Origin: JBBQNJ01 sp038329845 | GTDB lineage: Bacteria; Planctomycetota; Phycisphaerae; Tepidisphaerales; Tepidisphaeraceae | Assembly: GCA_038329845.1 (NCBI GenBank) | Contig: JBBQNJ010000016.1 | Location: 4,791-68,790, forward strand | Length of the DNA stretch: 64,000 nt | Direction of reading: 5' to 3' | Notes under the pieces: model-generated | Seen by the model: the letters and a program-made list of their open reading frames with translations, nothing else | Told to the model about the DNA's origin: nothing | Database searches by the model: none | Made by a program: the position numbers and the translations under genes | Shown here: positions 51,673 to 61,361 of the stretch, one piece after another | Layout of the letters: each line of letters opens with the position of its first letter | How positions within the stretch are numbered: position 1 is the first letter of the stretch

Positions 51673-53487
51673 CTACACGCCGCTTTCGGTGACGCGCAAA
51701 ATCTCGTCGATGGTCGTGCTGCCGGCGAGCACCTTGGCGAATCCGTCCTGGCGTAGCGTCACCAGGCCGCGCTCGCGGCAGAGCTTGCGCAGTTCAGTCA
51801 CGTTGGGGTTGCGCGTCACCAGGTCGCGCAAGGCATCATCCACCACCAGCAACTCATAAATCCCCAGCCGCCCGCTGTAGCCGGTTCGCCGGCAGCGATC
51901 GCACCCGCGCCCCTTGAACAACCTGGCCGAGTCGAACCCCTGGAGCGTCAGGAACTCGCGCATCTCGTCGGTGGGTTCATGGACGTCCTTGCAGTGTGGG
52001 CAGATTTTTCTCACCAGCCGCTGGGCAAGGATGCCGTTGACCGCCGAGGCGATAAGGTACGGCTCGAGGCCAATGTTGATCAGCCGCGTGACCGACGAGG
52101 GGGCGTCATTGGTATGCAGGGTGGACAACACCAGGTGCCCGGTCAGCGCCGCCTGCACGGCGATGGTCGCGGTCTCGCGGTCGCGGATTTCCCCCAGCAT
52201 CACCACGTCCGGATCCTGCCGCAGCAAGGCCCGCAGCGCCGCCGCGAAAGTCATTCCGATCTTTTCGTGAACCTGCGTCTGGCTGACGCTGCCGAGGTGA
52301 TACTCGATCGGGTCCTCGACCGTCGAGATATTCATCTTGTTCGAGTCCATCTGGCGCAGCGATGAGTAGAGCGTGGTGGTCTTCCCCGAGCCGGTCGGGC
52401 CGGTGACCAGCAGGATGCCGTGCGGCTCCTCGATCTGCCTGCGCCAGATCGTCAGCACGTCCTCGCTGAATCCCAGGTCCTCGAGTTTTACGTTGATCGA
52501 GCGATTATCGAGAATTCGCAGCACCACCTTCTCGCCGCTGGCCGTCGGAAGGGTGCTCATGCGAAGATCGAGCTTTCGCTCATGGACCACCGCGCGGATG
52601 CGTCCGTCCTGCGGCAGTCGTCGCTCGGAAATATCGAGATTCGCCATGATCTTCAGGCGCGACACGATCGCCGGGTGCATCGCGTACGGCGGATTCATCG
52701 CCTCGAAGAGAATGCCGTCGATCCGGTAGCGAACCTTCAGGGCCTTGTCCTTGGGCTCGATGTGGATGTCGCTGGCCCCCTGCTTGATCCCGTCGTGGAT
52801 CAGATAGTTGACGAAGCGGATGACCGGAGACTCCGATCCCATCTTCTCCAGGTCCGCCACATCGTCGGCCGTCTCCTTGACGAGCTGAACATCGTCCTCG
52901 GCCATGTCTTTGATGATCTCGTCCACCGCCATGTCGGCGGTGCCGGTGGTGATCTGCTCGACGAGCCGGTTGATGTCCGACCCCGCGACCACCACCGTGC
53001 GTACGCGCTTTTTTAGCCGCCGGCGCACATCGTCCAGCAGGAACACGTTGGCCGGATCGCTCATTCCCACGACCACGACGGCGTGATCTTCGGTTTCGAA
53101 TCGCAGCGGGATCACCCCCTGCTTGCGAATGTAGTCGGGACTGAGCAACTCGAACGCCGCCGGATCCACTTCGGCGCGGTCGGGAACCTCGAACTCCATC
53201 CCCATGGTCTCGGCCAGCGCCGAAAGAATCTGCGCCTCGGTCGCGGCGCTCATTCCCAGGAGAATCTGCTCGAGGCGTTTGCCGGGCGTCTGCGCCTGGA
53301 CGTTGCGGGCTTGCAGAAGCTGATCTTCGGTGATCTGGCTGCGTTCGATCAGGGCCTGCTCGACGCTTTTTCTCGCCGTCGCGGCCGCCGGCGGTGCCCA
53401 CAGCGGCTCGAGTTCGGCATCGGCCGATTCGCTCTGGCGCTGCGATTCCGCGGCGATCGAAATTGTCGAATTGCGTCGTCCAAACAT
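51673..53487 (-). CDS. pilB: Type IV pilus/type II secretion assembly ATPase PilB/GspE
   Basis: 604 residues. The N-terminal MshEN-type domain (EVDPAAFELLSPDYIRKQGVIPL) is followed by the AAA-like ATPase: GPTGSGKTTTLYSSL Walker A near 360-374, GEIRDRETATIAVQAALTGHLV, and the zinc-binding tetracysteine CPHC...CDRC near 496-542. It powers pilus extension. It has no strong ribosome binding site, so coupling to the upstream gene is likely. Confidence 0.95.
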   Translation of the reverse strand: MFGRRNSTISIAAESQRQSESADAELEPLWAPPAAATARKSVEQALIERSQITEDQLLQARNVQAQTPGKRLEQILLGMSAATEAQILSALAETMGMEFEVPDRAEVDPAAFELLSPDYIRKQGVIPLRFETEDHAVVVVGMSDPANVFLLDDVRRRLKKRVRTVVVAGSDINRLVEQITTGTADMAVDEIIKDMAEDDVQLVKETADDVADLEKMGSESPVIRFVNYLIHDGIKQGASDIHIEPKDKALKVRYRIDGILFEAMNPPYAMHPAIVSRLKIMANLDISERRLPQDGRIRAVVHERKLDLRMSTLPTASGEKVVLRILDNRSINVKLEDLGFSEDVLTIWRRQIEEPHGILLVTGPTGSGKTTTLYSSLRQMDSNKMNISTVEDPIEYHLGSVSQTQVHEKIGMTFAAALRALLRQDPDVVMLGEIRDRETATIAVQAALTGHLVLSTLHTNDAPSSVTRLINIGLEPYLIASAVNGILAQRLVRKICPHCKDVHEPTDEMREFLTLQGFDSARLFKGRGCDRCRRTGYSGRLGIYELLVVDDALRDLVTRNPNVTELRKLCRERGLVTLRQDGFAKVLAGSTTIDEILRVTESGV

Positions 53488-53505
53488 AAATCCAGCCCAA
53501 ATGCG

Positions 53506-54183
53506 CTATCGCACCATCTTCAACTCGAAGCGGTACGGGCCGCTGCGCACCACCACCCCGCCCGCGGCGATCCGTTCGACCACGAACCCCTCGACCTGCT
53601 GGCCCTCGGTCAACAGTCCGTTGTTGATCATGCACGCCTTGCGGGCGTCGGAGACGATCACCGATTGCAGTTGCAGATTCTGAACCGCCTTGAGCGTTGC
53701 CACCCGCTCTTCCTCGCGCTTGATCCTCGCCTGCTCGTCGGTCTGATCGGGAACTTCCGGCTTGCTGGAAACGTGGTGGAACGGATTGGTGCGCAGGTCG
53801 GTGAGCGGGACCTGCGTCACGCTGGGATAATTGACGAACTGCTCGACCACCTTTTCGGTCTGGCGAAGCATCCGCTCCATCGACTGCATGCGGGCGCTGC
53901 CGTCGCCGAGAAACTGATCGATCGTCCGGCTGGCGTCGGCCGACACCGTCGCCGCTGTCGCCGACTTCGGGCCTGAGCGCAGATACATCAGGTAAGTGCC
54001 CGCCACGCCCACGACGAGCAGCGCGAACATCAACACGCCGCCGCGGCTGAGTGGCGTCCTGGCCTCGGGGGCGATGAACTCGCCGGACGAATCTTTCATC
54101 GCCGAGGCCAGTTCATCGCCCGGATCGGCGCTTTGGCCGCTGCCGGCGGCGTATTCCTGGTTGTCAAACGTCTTGTCGCCCAT
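53506..54183 (-). CDS. PilP-like protein of the type IV pilus operon
   Basis: 225 residues from the ATG at 54183, with GAGAGGA upstream. One membrane helix (about 51-70) separates a short acidic cytoplasmic N-terminus from a longer extracytoplasmic part. The C-terminus (LQLQSVIVSDARKACMINNGLLTEGQQVEGFVVERIAAGGVVV) has the beta-hairpin pattern of PilP/GspC homology regions. It would link the inner-membrane pilus complex to a secretin. No secretin (PilQ) gene is in the operon. Confidence 0.75.
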   Translation of the reverse strand: MGDKTFDNQEYAAGSGQSADPGDELASAMKDSSGEFIAPEARTPLSRGGVLMFALLVVGVAGTYLMYLRSGPKSATAATVSADASRTIDQFLGDGSARMQSMERMLRQTEKVVEQFVNYPSVTQVPLTDLRTNPFHHVSSKPEVPDQTDEQARIKREEERVATLKAVQNLQLQSVIVSDARKACMINNGLLTEGQQVEGFVVERIAAGGVVVRSGPYRFELKMVR

Positions 54184-54221
54184 GTCGGTCCTCTCCCGCA
54201 TCCGCAAAAGAATCACCCCGA

Positions 54222-54797
54222 TCAGTCCGCCCGTCCCAGCGCTCCAGCCGCGGCCGGCGTTCGACCGGCGTCAGGCTCAAAGAAGATGCTCATCGTCATC
54301 CGCGCCTGCATCTCCCCGTCGCGACCGTCGATCTTCGTGAGGTTCATCTCGCTCACCCGGGTGATTCGCGGCAGCTTTTCCAGTTGCAGCAGGAACGAAT
54401 AAAAGCCGTTGAAATCACCACTAAGACTCAGTTGGATCGGCTGCTCGGAATAATTGCTGCTCCGTTCGCTCTTAAGCGTCTTGATCGTGCGAGTGGTGAG
54501 ACTGTTGGCCTCGGCCATCTGCCAGACTTCCTTGAGAATCTTGTCGATCTCCTTCTCCTGCGGCAGCTTCGATTCGAAAAACGCGATCGCCTGCCCCAGC
54601 TCGGCGATTTTCTTCTCGAGATCGCCCACGCCGGCCGTGCATTGCCGAAGGTTCGCCAGGGCCTTGACCCGCTGCTCGGTTTCCTGGTCCAGGGCCCGCT
54701 TGCGAGCATCGGCCTTGGCAAATCCGAAGAAATAGACGCTTGCCATCAGTCCGAGCATCAGCGTCACGAAGATGATCTCCCGAAGTCCGAATCGCAT
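54222..54797 (-). CDS. pilO: Type IV pilus assembly protein PilO
   Basis: 191 residues from the ATG at 54797, with GGAG upstream. One N-terminal membrane helix (about 7-26), a coiled coil (about 30-75, KADARKRALDQETEQRVKAL), then the ferredoxin-like PilO domain (QLSLSGDFNGFYSFLLQLEKLPRITRVSEM). It forms an inner membrane ring with PilM and PilN. Its start is 1 base after the pilN stop. Confidence 0.88.
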   Translation of the reverse strand: MRFGLREIIFVTLMLGLMASVYFFGFAKADARKRALDQETEQRVKALANLRQCTAGVGDLEKKIAELGQAIAFFESKLPQEKEIDKILKEVWQMAEANSLTTRTIKTLKSERSSNYSEQPIQLSLSGDFNGFYSFLLQLEKLPRITRVSEMNLTKIDGRDGEMQARMTMSIFFEPDAGRTPAAAGALGRAD

Positions 54798-54798
54798 T

Positions 54799-55533
54799 TC
54801 ATTTCTCCTGGAGTTCGACTCCGGCCGTCGCCCGCCCGCCCGATCCGGCGCGTCTCGATTCAACCGATGCCCGCGGGTTGAGAATCATCTCGATCTGGAA
54901 TTTTCTCAGCTTCTCATCGCCGTGCTTGAACTCCTCGGTCACCAGCAGATTCACTTCGTCCAACAGATCGGATCGGCCCAGCTTGCCCATGTACTGCGCC
55001 ACCTGCACATCGGTCGAGGCAATGCCCGTCAGCTTCATCGAGATATCGAACTTCACCGGTCCGGCCGCAGGCACCGCGGCGCCGTTCTGGCGGGCCTCCA
55101 TGGCCGCTTTACGCTGCTCGAACACCGTGCGCCCCGCGGGAGCCTGCCCGCTCGATTGCCGTTTGGACTCCATCCCGAAATCCAGCAACGACACCCCGGG
55201 CGGCAAGGCATTGGTCAGTTCCGCGAGGATGAAACTGCGCGGCGCCTTCTCCAGCAGCGCCGCGGTCAGCTCGGCCTGCTGCGCCATCGTCCGCTGCTTT
55301 TCCTGCATCTGCTGCACCTGCTGGATTCGCCGGGCCGCCTCGGCGTATTGACGCTCGACGTCGTCATGGCGTTTCTCGGCGGCGCGAAGATTCCGCTCGG
55401 TGATCAAAAACGCCGATCCGCACGCCACCATGACCACCGCGAACAGCGCGGCGCAGATCGCGTTGGTGCGGCGACGGCGCTTGCGATCGAGGTAATCTTC
55501 GGGAAGAAAGCTCAGTTCATTCGGGGCTGCCAT
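54799..55533 (-). CDS. pilN: Type IV pilus assembly protein PilN
   Basis: 244 residues. The N-terminal FLPEDYLDRKRRRR is a PilN-like basic motif before the membrane helix (about 23-43). A coiled coil follows (about 44-80, RNLRAAEKRHDDVERQYAEAARRIQQVQ), then LLEKAPRSFILAELTNALPPGVSLLDF, typical of PilN. It binds PilM through its N-terminus. It is encoded 55 bases after pilM. Confidence 0.9.
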   Translation of the reverse strand: MAAPNELSFLPEDYLDRKRRRRTNAICAALFAVVMVACGSAFLITERNLRAAEKRHDDVERQYAEAARRIQQVQQMQEKQRTMAQQAELTAALLEKAPRSFILAELTNALPPGVSLLDFGMESKRQSSGQAPAGRTVFEQRKAAMEARQNGAAVPAAGPVKFDISMKLTGIASTDVQVAQYMGKLGRSDLLDEVNLLVTEEFKHGDEKLRKFQIEMILNPRASVESRRAGSGGRATAGVELQEK

Positions 55534-55588
55534 GATCTTCGCCTGTCATTGTTTGTCTGGCCCGCCGGGCATTCCGGCATTCACCGCG

Positions 55589-56872
55589 TCATGCTCCCAT
55601 GCTCAAGCCGATCGCCACCGCCCACCCCGGTTGCGGCTGGCGCCGATCGATTCCGCTGTCGATCCCCACCTGGGTCGTTCGGTTCATTCGCACCATCGGA
55701 TCACCTACTTGGGCAGCCAATCCCATTTCCCGGGCGATCCGCTGGCAAAGCCCACGTTGCCGCGCCTCAGCGCCGACGAAGATCAGCCGATCGACCGGCC
55801 GATTCGGAAACGTCGCCTCGTAATATCGCCGACACAGGTCAAGTTCTTCGATCAGCCTCGTAACGCACTCATCGCACGCCTGTTCGATGGCCATCGCGGG
55901 CTCCGTCGCCGGCGGCGGCGACTTGGGCGATTCCCATCGCCCGCTTTGAACGCCGCTTTCCCTCGAGTCCATCAGCGCTACGGCGTCGGAGCGCCCGTCC
56001 CCTTCATGCTGACGCCGCGCCAGTTGCGCCCCAAGCAACGCCATTCCCCCGGCTTCCACCGGCTCGGCGTGGTCGGAAATGGCCCGCGCGGGATCCACCA
56101 TCGCTGCAGCCGCGCTCCCCTGGGCGATACGCAGTGCCTTCACCTCGTCCACCGACATTCCCAGCGACGCTGCCGCGGCGCGGTTGAAATGATCGCCCCC
56201 CACCGCGATCGAGCGGGCAAAGAGAATCTGCCTGCTGCGCGCGATGGTCGCGCGGGTCCCGACGGCGCCGATGTCCACAAAGCAACTGGTCATTTCCGCG
56301 TCGGTTTTCCGCCGATAAATGCGGGAAAAACAATCGACCACCGCTTTTGCTTCCACGTTCATCCCCACCACGTCCAGCTTCGCCCTCGCCGCCGACGAAA
56401 GCAGGTCATCAACGAACTGCTTGCCCGCGGCCATGACGATCACTTCGTTCTGCGCTTCCTGATCGTGGTACACCTCGCCGGCCACGATATGACGAAGCAG
56501 GGCCTGCGAAGGATCGATCGGCAGCTTGCCCCGCGCTTCCCACTCGAGTGCCTTTTTTGTCGCCGCATCATCCATCCGGCCCATGCGAAGATGCTGGATG
56601 AAGGTCCTGGCCGCCGGCAGTCCGAGGACCGCAGTGCGTCCCTGAAAGGCTCCTTTCCCGAGCAACTCCCGCGTTTTCTCGACGAAGAAGCGCAGCCGAG
56701 CTGGTTCATCCCGCCGAACCTCCGATGGCACGGCGGCACTGGCGGCGGCAGTGAGTCGATATTCACCCTCGACAATCGTGACCTGCGCCAGCCGCAGCGC
56801 ATCGGACCCGAAGTCCACCCCGATAGGGTTGGCTTTGGGCGCCATCCAGTTGCGCAGCAGCTTGGCGAGCAT
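55589..56872 (-). CDS. pilM: Type IV pilus assembly ATPase-like protein PilM
   Basis: 427 residues, ATG with AGAGGTG upstream. Actin-like fold: GVDFGSDALRLAQV (about 19-32), VLGLPAARTFIQHLRM, CFVDIGAVGTRATIARS and a C-terminal DRLIFVGAEARQRGL. An Ala/Ser/Pro-rich linker interrupts the fold near 285-330. It is the cytoplasmic partner of PilN and heads the operon pilM-N-O-P-like-B-T-C. Confidence 0.9.
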   Translation of the reverse strand: MLAKLLRNWMAPKANPIGVDFGSDALRLAQVTIVEGEYRLTAAASAAVPSEVRRDEPARLRFFVEKTRELLGKGAFQGRTAVLGLPAARTFIQHLRMGRMDDAATKKALEWEARGKLPIDPSQALLRHIVAGEVYHDQEAQNEVIVMAAGKQFVDDLLSSAARAKLDVVGMNVEAKAVVDCFSRIYRRKTDAEMTSCFVDIGAVGTRATIARSRQILFARSIAVGGDHFNRAAAASLGMSVDEVKALRIAQGSAAAAMVDPARAISDHAEPVEAGGMALLGAQLARRQHEGDGRSDAVALMDSRESGVQSGRWESPKSPPPATEPAMAIEQACDECVTRLIEELDLCRRYYEATFPNRPVDRLIFVGAEARQRGLCQRIAREMGLAAQVGDPMVRMNRTTQVGIDSGIDRRQPQPGWAVAIGLSMGA

Positions 56873-57316
56873 GGTTCACCTCTTGGCCGAATGCAGCGCG
56901 CCCCACCGAGGGCGCGCGACCCGATTGACGTACGATTCAACCGCGCCCGCGGCAAACGGGGCGGAATCGGGAAACCGCCCAATCCCGGCGACCCGGGCAA
57001 ATCGCAACGCCTCTTTGCAAGTTATCGACGGTGAAGGTCACGCCGTTTAGACCGTCGGCAACTTTTGCGCCGGCTCTCGACCCCCAGTCCCCGGCCTCCG
57101 GCCCCCGGTCCCCGCCCCCCGCCCGGTGAGGTCCGAGAATCCCCCGCCCCCCACGCTTGGGGTTTGTCGAGTCATCTCCAATTTCAGATTTGGAATTCGA
57201 TCCTCGGGCGTCCAACGCCGATCGGACACCGATTTTCTGAAGTGACCAAACGCCTTCGTAGTCCCCCGGGCTTAACCGACGTCATCCCGCAGCGCCCTTG
57301 AAAAACTCGCGCCCGC
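56873..57316. other. Intergenic region between pilM and manA
   Basis: No gene, promoter or clear terminator is recognised in these 444 bases. The part 57083-57130 is a CCCCGGCCCC-rich low-complexity stretch that creates spurious Gly/Arg frames. The pil operon promoter presumably lies here but was not identified. Confidence 0.4.
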
Positions 57317-58351
57317 TCATCCGCGCGCAAAAGTGATCTCCAGCCACACGCAGTCCTCAGCCGTCTTCAAGACCGGACTTTTCAGCGTCGCGGGGAACAA
57401 GACCGTCTCTCCCTTGCCCAGCGAAACAGTACCGCCTCCGGCCGTTCGCACCTCGGCACGTCCCTCGAGCATCATCCATACCATCGGCTCGCCGCTGGAG
57501 ACCGGCTGTTCGACCCCGCCGCTCATGCGGACCTTTTCCACGATGAAAAAGTCGCAACTCACCAGCCGACTCACCGTCGTCCAATAACTGCCCACATGCG
57601 AGCGCTTCTGGCGCGATTCAGAGTCGCCGGAAAAGTCGATGCATTCCAGCGCCTGCTCGATGTGAAGCGATCGCGGCTTGCCCGTTGCCGGGTCGATCCG
57701 GTTGAAATCGAACAGCCGAAACGTCGTGTCGCTGGGGGTCTGGATCTCCGCCACCAAAATCCCCGCTCCCAAGGCGTGGATCGTCCCGCTCGGCAGAAAA
57801 TGGCAATGTCCCGGCTTGACCGCGACCGGCTGGATCGCGCTTTCCACCGTCCCGGCGACGATCGCCTCCCGCAATCGCTCCGGCGTGACCCCCGGCGTCA
57901 ACCCCTTGAGCAGCCGCGCCCCCGGCTCGGATTGCACGACGTACCACGCCTCGGTTTTCAAGTAGGTCCCCGGATGCGCCGCCGCATACGTCGCCGGTGG
58001 ATGCACCTGCACCGACAAATCCTCGCGGGCATCGAGATATTTCAGCAGCAGGGGAAACTGCCCGGTCGGTTCCCTCGGCGCCGTCCGCAGCAGAGCCGTT
58101 CCATACAGATCAGCGCCGAACTGCTCGATCAACGCGTGAAGCGTCCTTCCGGCGAGCGGGCCCTCGGCCACGACGCTGCTACACCACTCGTCACCCGGCT
58201 CGACCACGCCCGGCGGAAAATCGTACAATTCCCACGATTCGCCGATCCGTTTCTCGGGTGGCAGCGGCTTGCCGAGAATCGTCTCCAGTTTCCGCCCGCC
58301 CCAGATCTTCTCCACCAGGCGAGGACAAAATTTAAGAGGATACAGTTCCAC
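57317..58351 (-). CDS. manA: Mannose-6-phosphate isomerase, class I
   Basis: 344 residues from GTG 58351, with AAAGGA 7 bases upstream; a longer frame to 58621 has no site. VELYPLKFCPRLVEKIWGGRKL is the N-terminal signature, the zinc-binding QVHPP (residues about 133-137) and the GHCHFLPSGTIHALGAG cupin block (with Pro, Glu and His) follow. It interconverts mannose-6-P and fructose-6-P. With Gmd it can route mannose to GDP-deoxyhexoses. Confidence 0.94.
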   Translation of the reverse strand: MELYPLKFCPRLVEKIWGGRKLETILGKPLPPEKRIGESWELYDFPPGVVEPGDEWCSSVVAEGPLAGRTLHALIEQFGADLYGTALLRTAPREPTGQFPLLLKYLDAREDLSVQVHPPATYAAAHPGTYLKTEAWYVVQSEPGARLLKGLTPGVTPERLREAIVAGTVESAIQPVAVKPGHCHFLPSGTIHALGAGILVAEIQTPSDTTFRLFDFNRIDPATGKPRSLHIEQALECIDFSGDSESRQKRSHVGSYWTTVSRLVSCDFFIVEKVRMSGGVEQPVSSGEPMVWMMLEGRAEVRTAGGGTVSLGKGETVLFPATLKSPVLKTAEDCVWLEITFARG

Positions 58352-58557
58352 TGAGCCATCCTTTCCAAACGGGAACGCTGATCTTCGGAACACCAGCGTC
58401 GCGTTCGCCACCTTGGACGCAATCTGAGCCCACCGTAGCCGATGCTCGGTGATTTTAACGCCCGCCGCAAGACAGGGATCAAGCGTCGTTCGTGCGGGGT
58501 CTGCCTCGGCATGATACAATGCGGATGTCCATCCCTCAGCTGCGAGAATGATAGCCG

Positions 58558-60390
58558 ATGCGTGAGTCGCAGACCGCCTCAGTCGATGCCCCCCTGCCCC
58601 CGGACGACGGCCATGTGCCAAAGCCCCTTCGTCCCGTTATCGTCGGTTTGCTGCTCATTTTGGGTGTGCAGAGCTGGCTGGTAGTCGGCGATGGCATCTG
58701 GGGACGGCCTGCGAATCTATACGCCCTGGGATGTGCCGCCCTCATCGCCTTGCTGCCGCCGACGCGGGATCGTCTCGACGGGTTTCTCCAGCGGCTGCGG
58801 AACCCGACTGCCGCATCGCGCCGAGTGACCATGGCCGCGATCTTCGTGGGTGCCGCCGCCTATCTGTATGTCGCCGCGCGATATCAGGGCCGCCCGTTCG
58901 AGCTGCGCTGGCCGGACGAGTTCAGCTACCTGCTCCAGATGCGCATGCTCGCTAGCGGGCGTCTATGGATGCCTGCGCATCCGCTGGCGGACTTTTTTGA
59001 CACTTTTTACATGATTTTCCGCCCGGTGTACGCCTCCCAGTATTCGCCGGGCACTGCGATGCTCTTTGTACCGGCGCTGTGGCTGGGGGCACCTCTGTGG
59101 TTGATCCCGCTGCTGGCATCGGCGGCGGTAGTGGGCCTGACGTACCGGATTGTGACGGAACTGTTGGACGGCTTGGCGGGCTGGCTGGCGGCGCTGCTGG
59201 TCTGCTCGTCGGGGGCGTTTCGCCTGGTTTCAAACATGCTCCTGGCCCAGACGCCGGTCCTCCTGCTTTCATTGCTCGCGGTGTGGGCGTGGCTGGGCTG
59301 GAGGCGCCGGCACCAAGCATGGCAGGCGATTTCGATCGGTCTATTCGCCGGCTGGGCCGCCATTACCCGGCAGGTGGATGCCGTGTGCCTGCTGGTGCCG
59401 CTGGTCACAGCCATCGCGCTCGATCTGCGTCCGTTGCGGTGGAAGGCGGCGGCCCGCTCGATCGTGCTCATGGCGGGCGGGATGTCGCCGTTCCTTGCGT
59501 TGCAACTGATCGTCAACATCGGCATCACCGGGCATTGGTCCACCCTCCCCTGGACGCTCTACGCCAGCCGCGACAATCCGCAAACTGCTCTTGGATTCCA
59601 TCGCTTCGACCCGACCCTCCGACCGGCCTCCCCGCTGCCGCAAAAGCAGGCGATGTATGACCAGATGATGGTCCCGGCCATCCAGGATCACCAGCCCGGG
59701 AACCTGTTGCGGAACTGGCGAGATATCCGGCTGCCGCTCCTGCTGCGGGCCACCCTGGTCCATCCACTGTTGATCATCCTGCTGCCCGTGGGATTACTCG
59801 GCGCTTTCTCCCGCCGGCGCTGGGTAATCGCGGCTTCGCTGGCACTTTTTGTGATCTTCTACGGACTCTACCTGCTTTTCATGCGGCACTACCTCGCGGT
59901 GATCGTTCCCGCCGTCGCGGTGATCGTTGTGGCCGCCGTTGATGTCGTCGCGAGCTCCTGGCCGGCTCGCCGGACCGCGCTGCGGACCTTCTTGTCCCTG
60001 GCAATGGTCGGTCTGCTCGTTACCTCGCAGCCGAGCCCGAATCGCCTGGGCCTGGACTGGGCTGAGGCCGCCGACCTGGGGCGGACCAACCAGGACCTGT
60101 CCATTCTTGGCGATCGGCCCAGCGTCGTTCTATTTCCCTGGGACTCGGCCCGCATACCGGACGAGGAGCCGGTCTACAACGTGGAGTCGGCCTCGCCGGA
60201 CGATGCGACCCTCATCCGCGCCCATGATCTCGGCCCGCGAAACCGCGAGCTATTCGCCTACTACGCCCAGCGATCTCCGGATCGCGCCTTCTATCGCTAT
60301 CATTCCGGTGCCCGCCGATTGGAATACCTGGGCCGCGCCCGCGATCTCGCCGACGCTCAGAGACCATTGTCAGACAACACCGGCGGATAA
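58558..60390 (+). CDS. PMT/ArnT-like membrane glycosyltransferase
   Basis: 610 residues with about twelve membrane helices. The first loop reads LRWPDEFSYLLQMRMLASGRL, with the Asp-Glu pair of GT-C enzymes. The hydrophobic core ends near residue 485 and a soluble C-terminal domain of about 120 residues follows. It likely transfers a sugar from a lipid carrier to an envelope glycan or protein. TACAAT at about 58515 may be its -10 box. The start has a weak ribosome binding site. A related transferase is at 31003. Confidence 0.82.
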   Translation: MRESQTASVDAPLPPDDGHVPKPLRPVIVGLLLILGVQSWLVVGDGIWGRPANLYALGCAALIALLPPTRDRLDGFLQRLRNPTAASRRVTMAAIFVGAAAYLYVAARYQGRPFELRWPDEFSYLLQMRMLASGRLWMPAHPLADFFDTFYMIFRPVYASQYSPGTAMLFVPALWLGAPLWLIPLLASAAVVGLTYRIVTELLDGLAGWLAALLVCSSGAFRLVSNMLLAQTPVLLLSLLAVWAWLGWRRRHQAWQAISIGLFAGWAAITRQVDAVCLLVPLVTAIALDLRPLRWKAAARSIVLMAGGMSPFLALQLIVNIGITGHWSTLPWTLYASRDNPQTALGFHRFDPTLRPASPLPQKQAMYDQMMVPAIQDHQPGNLLRNWRDIRLPLLLRATLVHPLLIILLPVGLLGAFSRRRWVIAASLALFVIFYGLYLLFMRHYLAVIVPAVAVIVVAAVDVVASSWPARRTALRTFLSLAMVGLLVTSQPSPNRLGLDWAEAADLGRTNQDLSILGDRPSVVLFPWDSARIPDEEPVYNVESASPDDATLIRAHDLGPRNRELFAYYAQRSPDRAFYRYHSGARRLEYLGRARDLADAQRPLSDNTGG

Positions 60391-60460
60391 CCGGCGACCT
60401 GGTGCATCCCGCCTTCGTAATAGCCGATTTGCGCCGCCCGCCTTGCGCGGCGGCTTGGCG

Positions 60461-61267
60461 TTACTTCAGCGCCGTCGGCAGGAAGAGGGTGAACGTGGTG
60501 CCGCGTCCGAGTTCGCTTTGCACTTCGATGCGGCCTTTGTGATGTTCGATGATTTGCTTGCAGATCGACAACCCCAGGCCCGTGCCGCGGGCCTCGCCGG
60601 TGCGGCTGGTGCCCTTGGTCGTGAAGAACGGGTTGAAGATCTTGCCGATCAGTTTTTCGGGGATCCCCGCGCCCGTGTCGATCACCTGGATTCTCACTTC
60701 GCCGCTGGCCTCGTCGGCCCCGGCTTTGATCGTCAGGGCACCGCCCTTGCCCAGCATCGCCTGGCGGGCGTTGATCAACAGATTCAGCAGCACCTGCTCG
60801 AGCTGCACCGGGTCGCCGCTGACCATCAGGTTCGGGCTGATCTGCACCCGCAGCGCGATCCCGTCTTTCTTCGGGTCCCGCGCCATCACCATTAGCACCT
60901 CATCCACCAGCCGCTGCACGCTCACCTGCTCGCAGGCGCTGTGACCTCGGGCAAGGCCCAGCATCGACTGGCAGATTCGCCCCGCCTTGCTCGAACTCTG
61001 AAACGCCTTCGACAGCGACTTCTTGATCAGCTCCATATCCGGAGATTCGCTCTGGGCGCTTTGCAGCGCGAACTGCGAATAGCTGACGATCGGGGTGAGC
61101 AGATTGTTGAACTCGTGGGCGATGACCGCGGCAATAGTTCCGATGGTCGCCAGTCGCTGGCTCTCGGTGAGCTGCTGCTTAAGCATCTCCAGTTGCTGCG
61201 AGGCCTGTTCGAGTTGCTCGACCAGGCCGTCGCCCAGCGAGACGGCGGGTTGGGTGGGTTCAGTCAC
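60461..61267 (-). CDS. Soluble sensor histidine kinase
   Basis: 268 residues, no membrane helix or sensor domain. Coiled-coil N-terminus (LVEQLEQASQQLEMLKQQL), the dimerisation motif IAHEFNNLLTP with His51, then N box NLLINARQAM, G1 DTGAGIPE, F box FNPFFTTKG and G2 GTGLGLSICK. It autophosphorylates and needs a response regulator from elsewhere; the CheY-like protein at 17836 is one candidate in the window, without direct evidence. Confidence 0.92.
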   Translation of the reverse strand: MTEPTQPAVSLGDGLVEQLEQASQQLEMLKQQLTESQRLATIGTIAAVIAHEFNNLLTPIVSYSQFALQSAQSESPDMELIKKSLSKAFQSSSKAGRICQSMLGLARGHSACEQVSVQRLVDEVLMVMARDPKKDGIALRVQISPNLMVSGDPVQLEQVLLNLLINARQAMLGKGGALTIKAGADEASGEVRIQVIDTGAGIPEKLIGKIFNPFFTTKGTSRTGEARGTGLGLSICKQIIEHHKGRIEVQSELGRGTTFTLFLPTALK

Positions 61268-61361
61268 TGTAAAGGGAATATCGACCCGCCCTTGCGCCGG
61301 GCTTGATGCAGACGGCCCACCGCCCCGCTCAAGGGGTTATCGGACGAAGCTGACCGACCGC

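Noticed and set aside
50483..51859. 458-residue plus-strand frame
   Set aside because: Antisense to pilT and pilB; composition is His/Asp/Arg rich as expected for a shadow.
55532..57034. 500-residue plus-strand frame
   Set aside because: Antisense to pilM with no recognisable domain.
60425..60458. GCCGCCCGCC/GCGGCGGC hairpin as terminator between the glycosyltransferase and kinase genes
   Set aside because: The stem is imperfect and not followed by a U-run on either strand.
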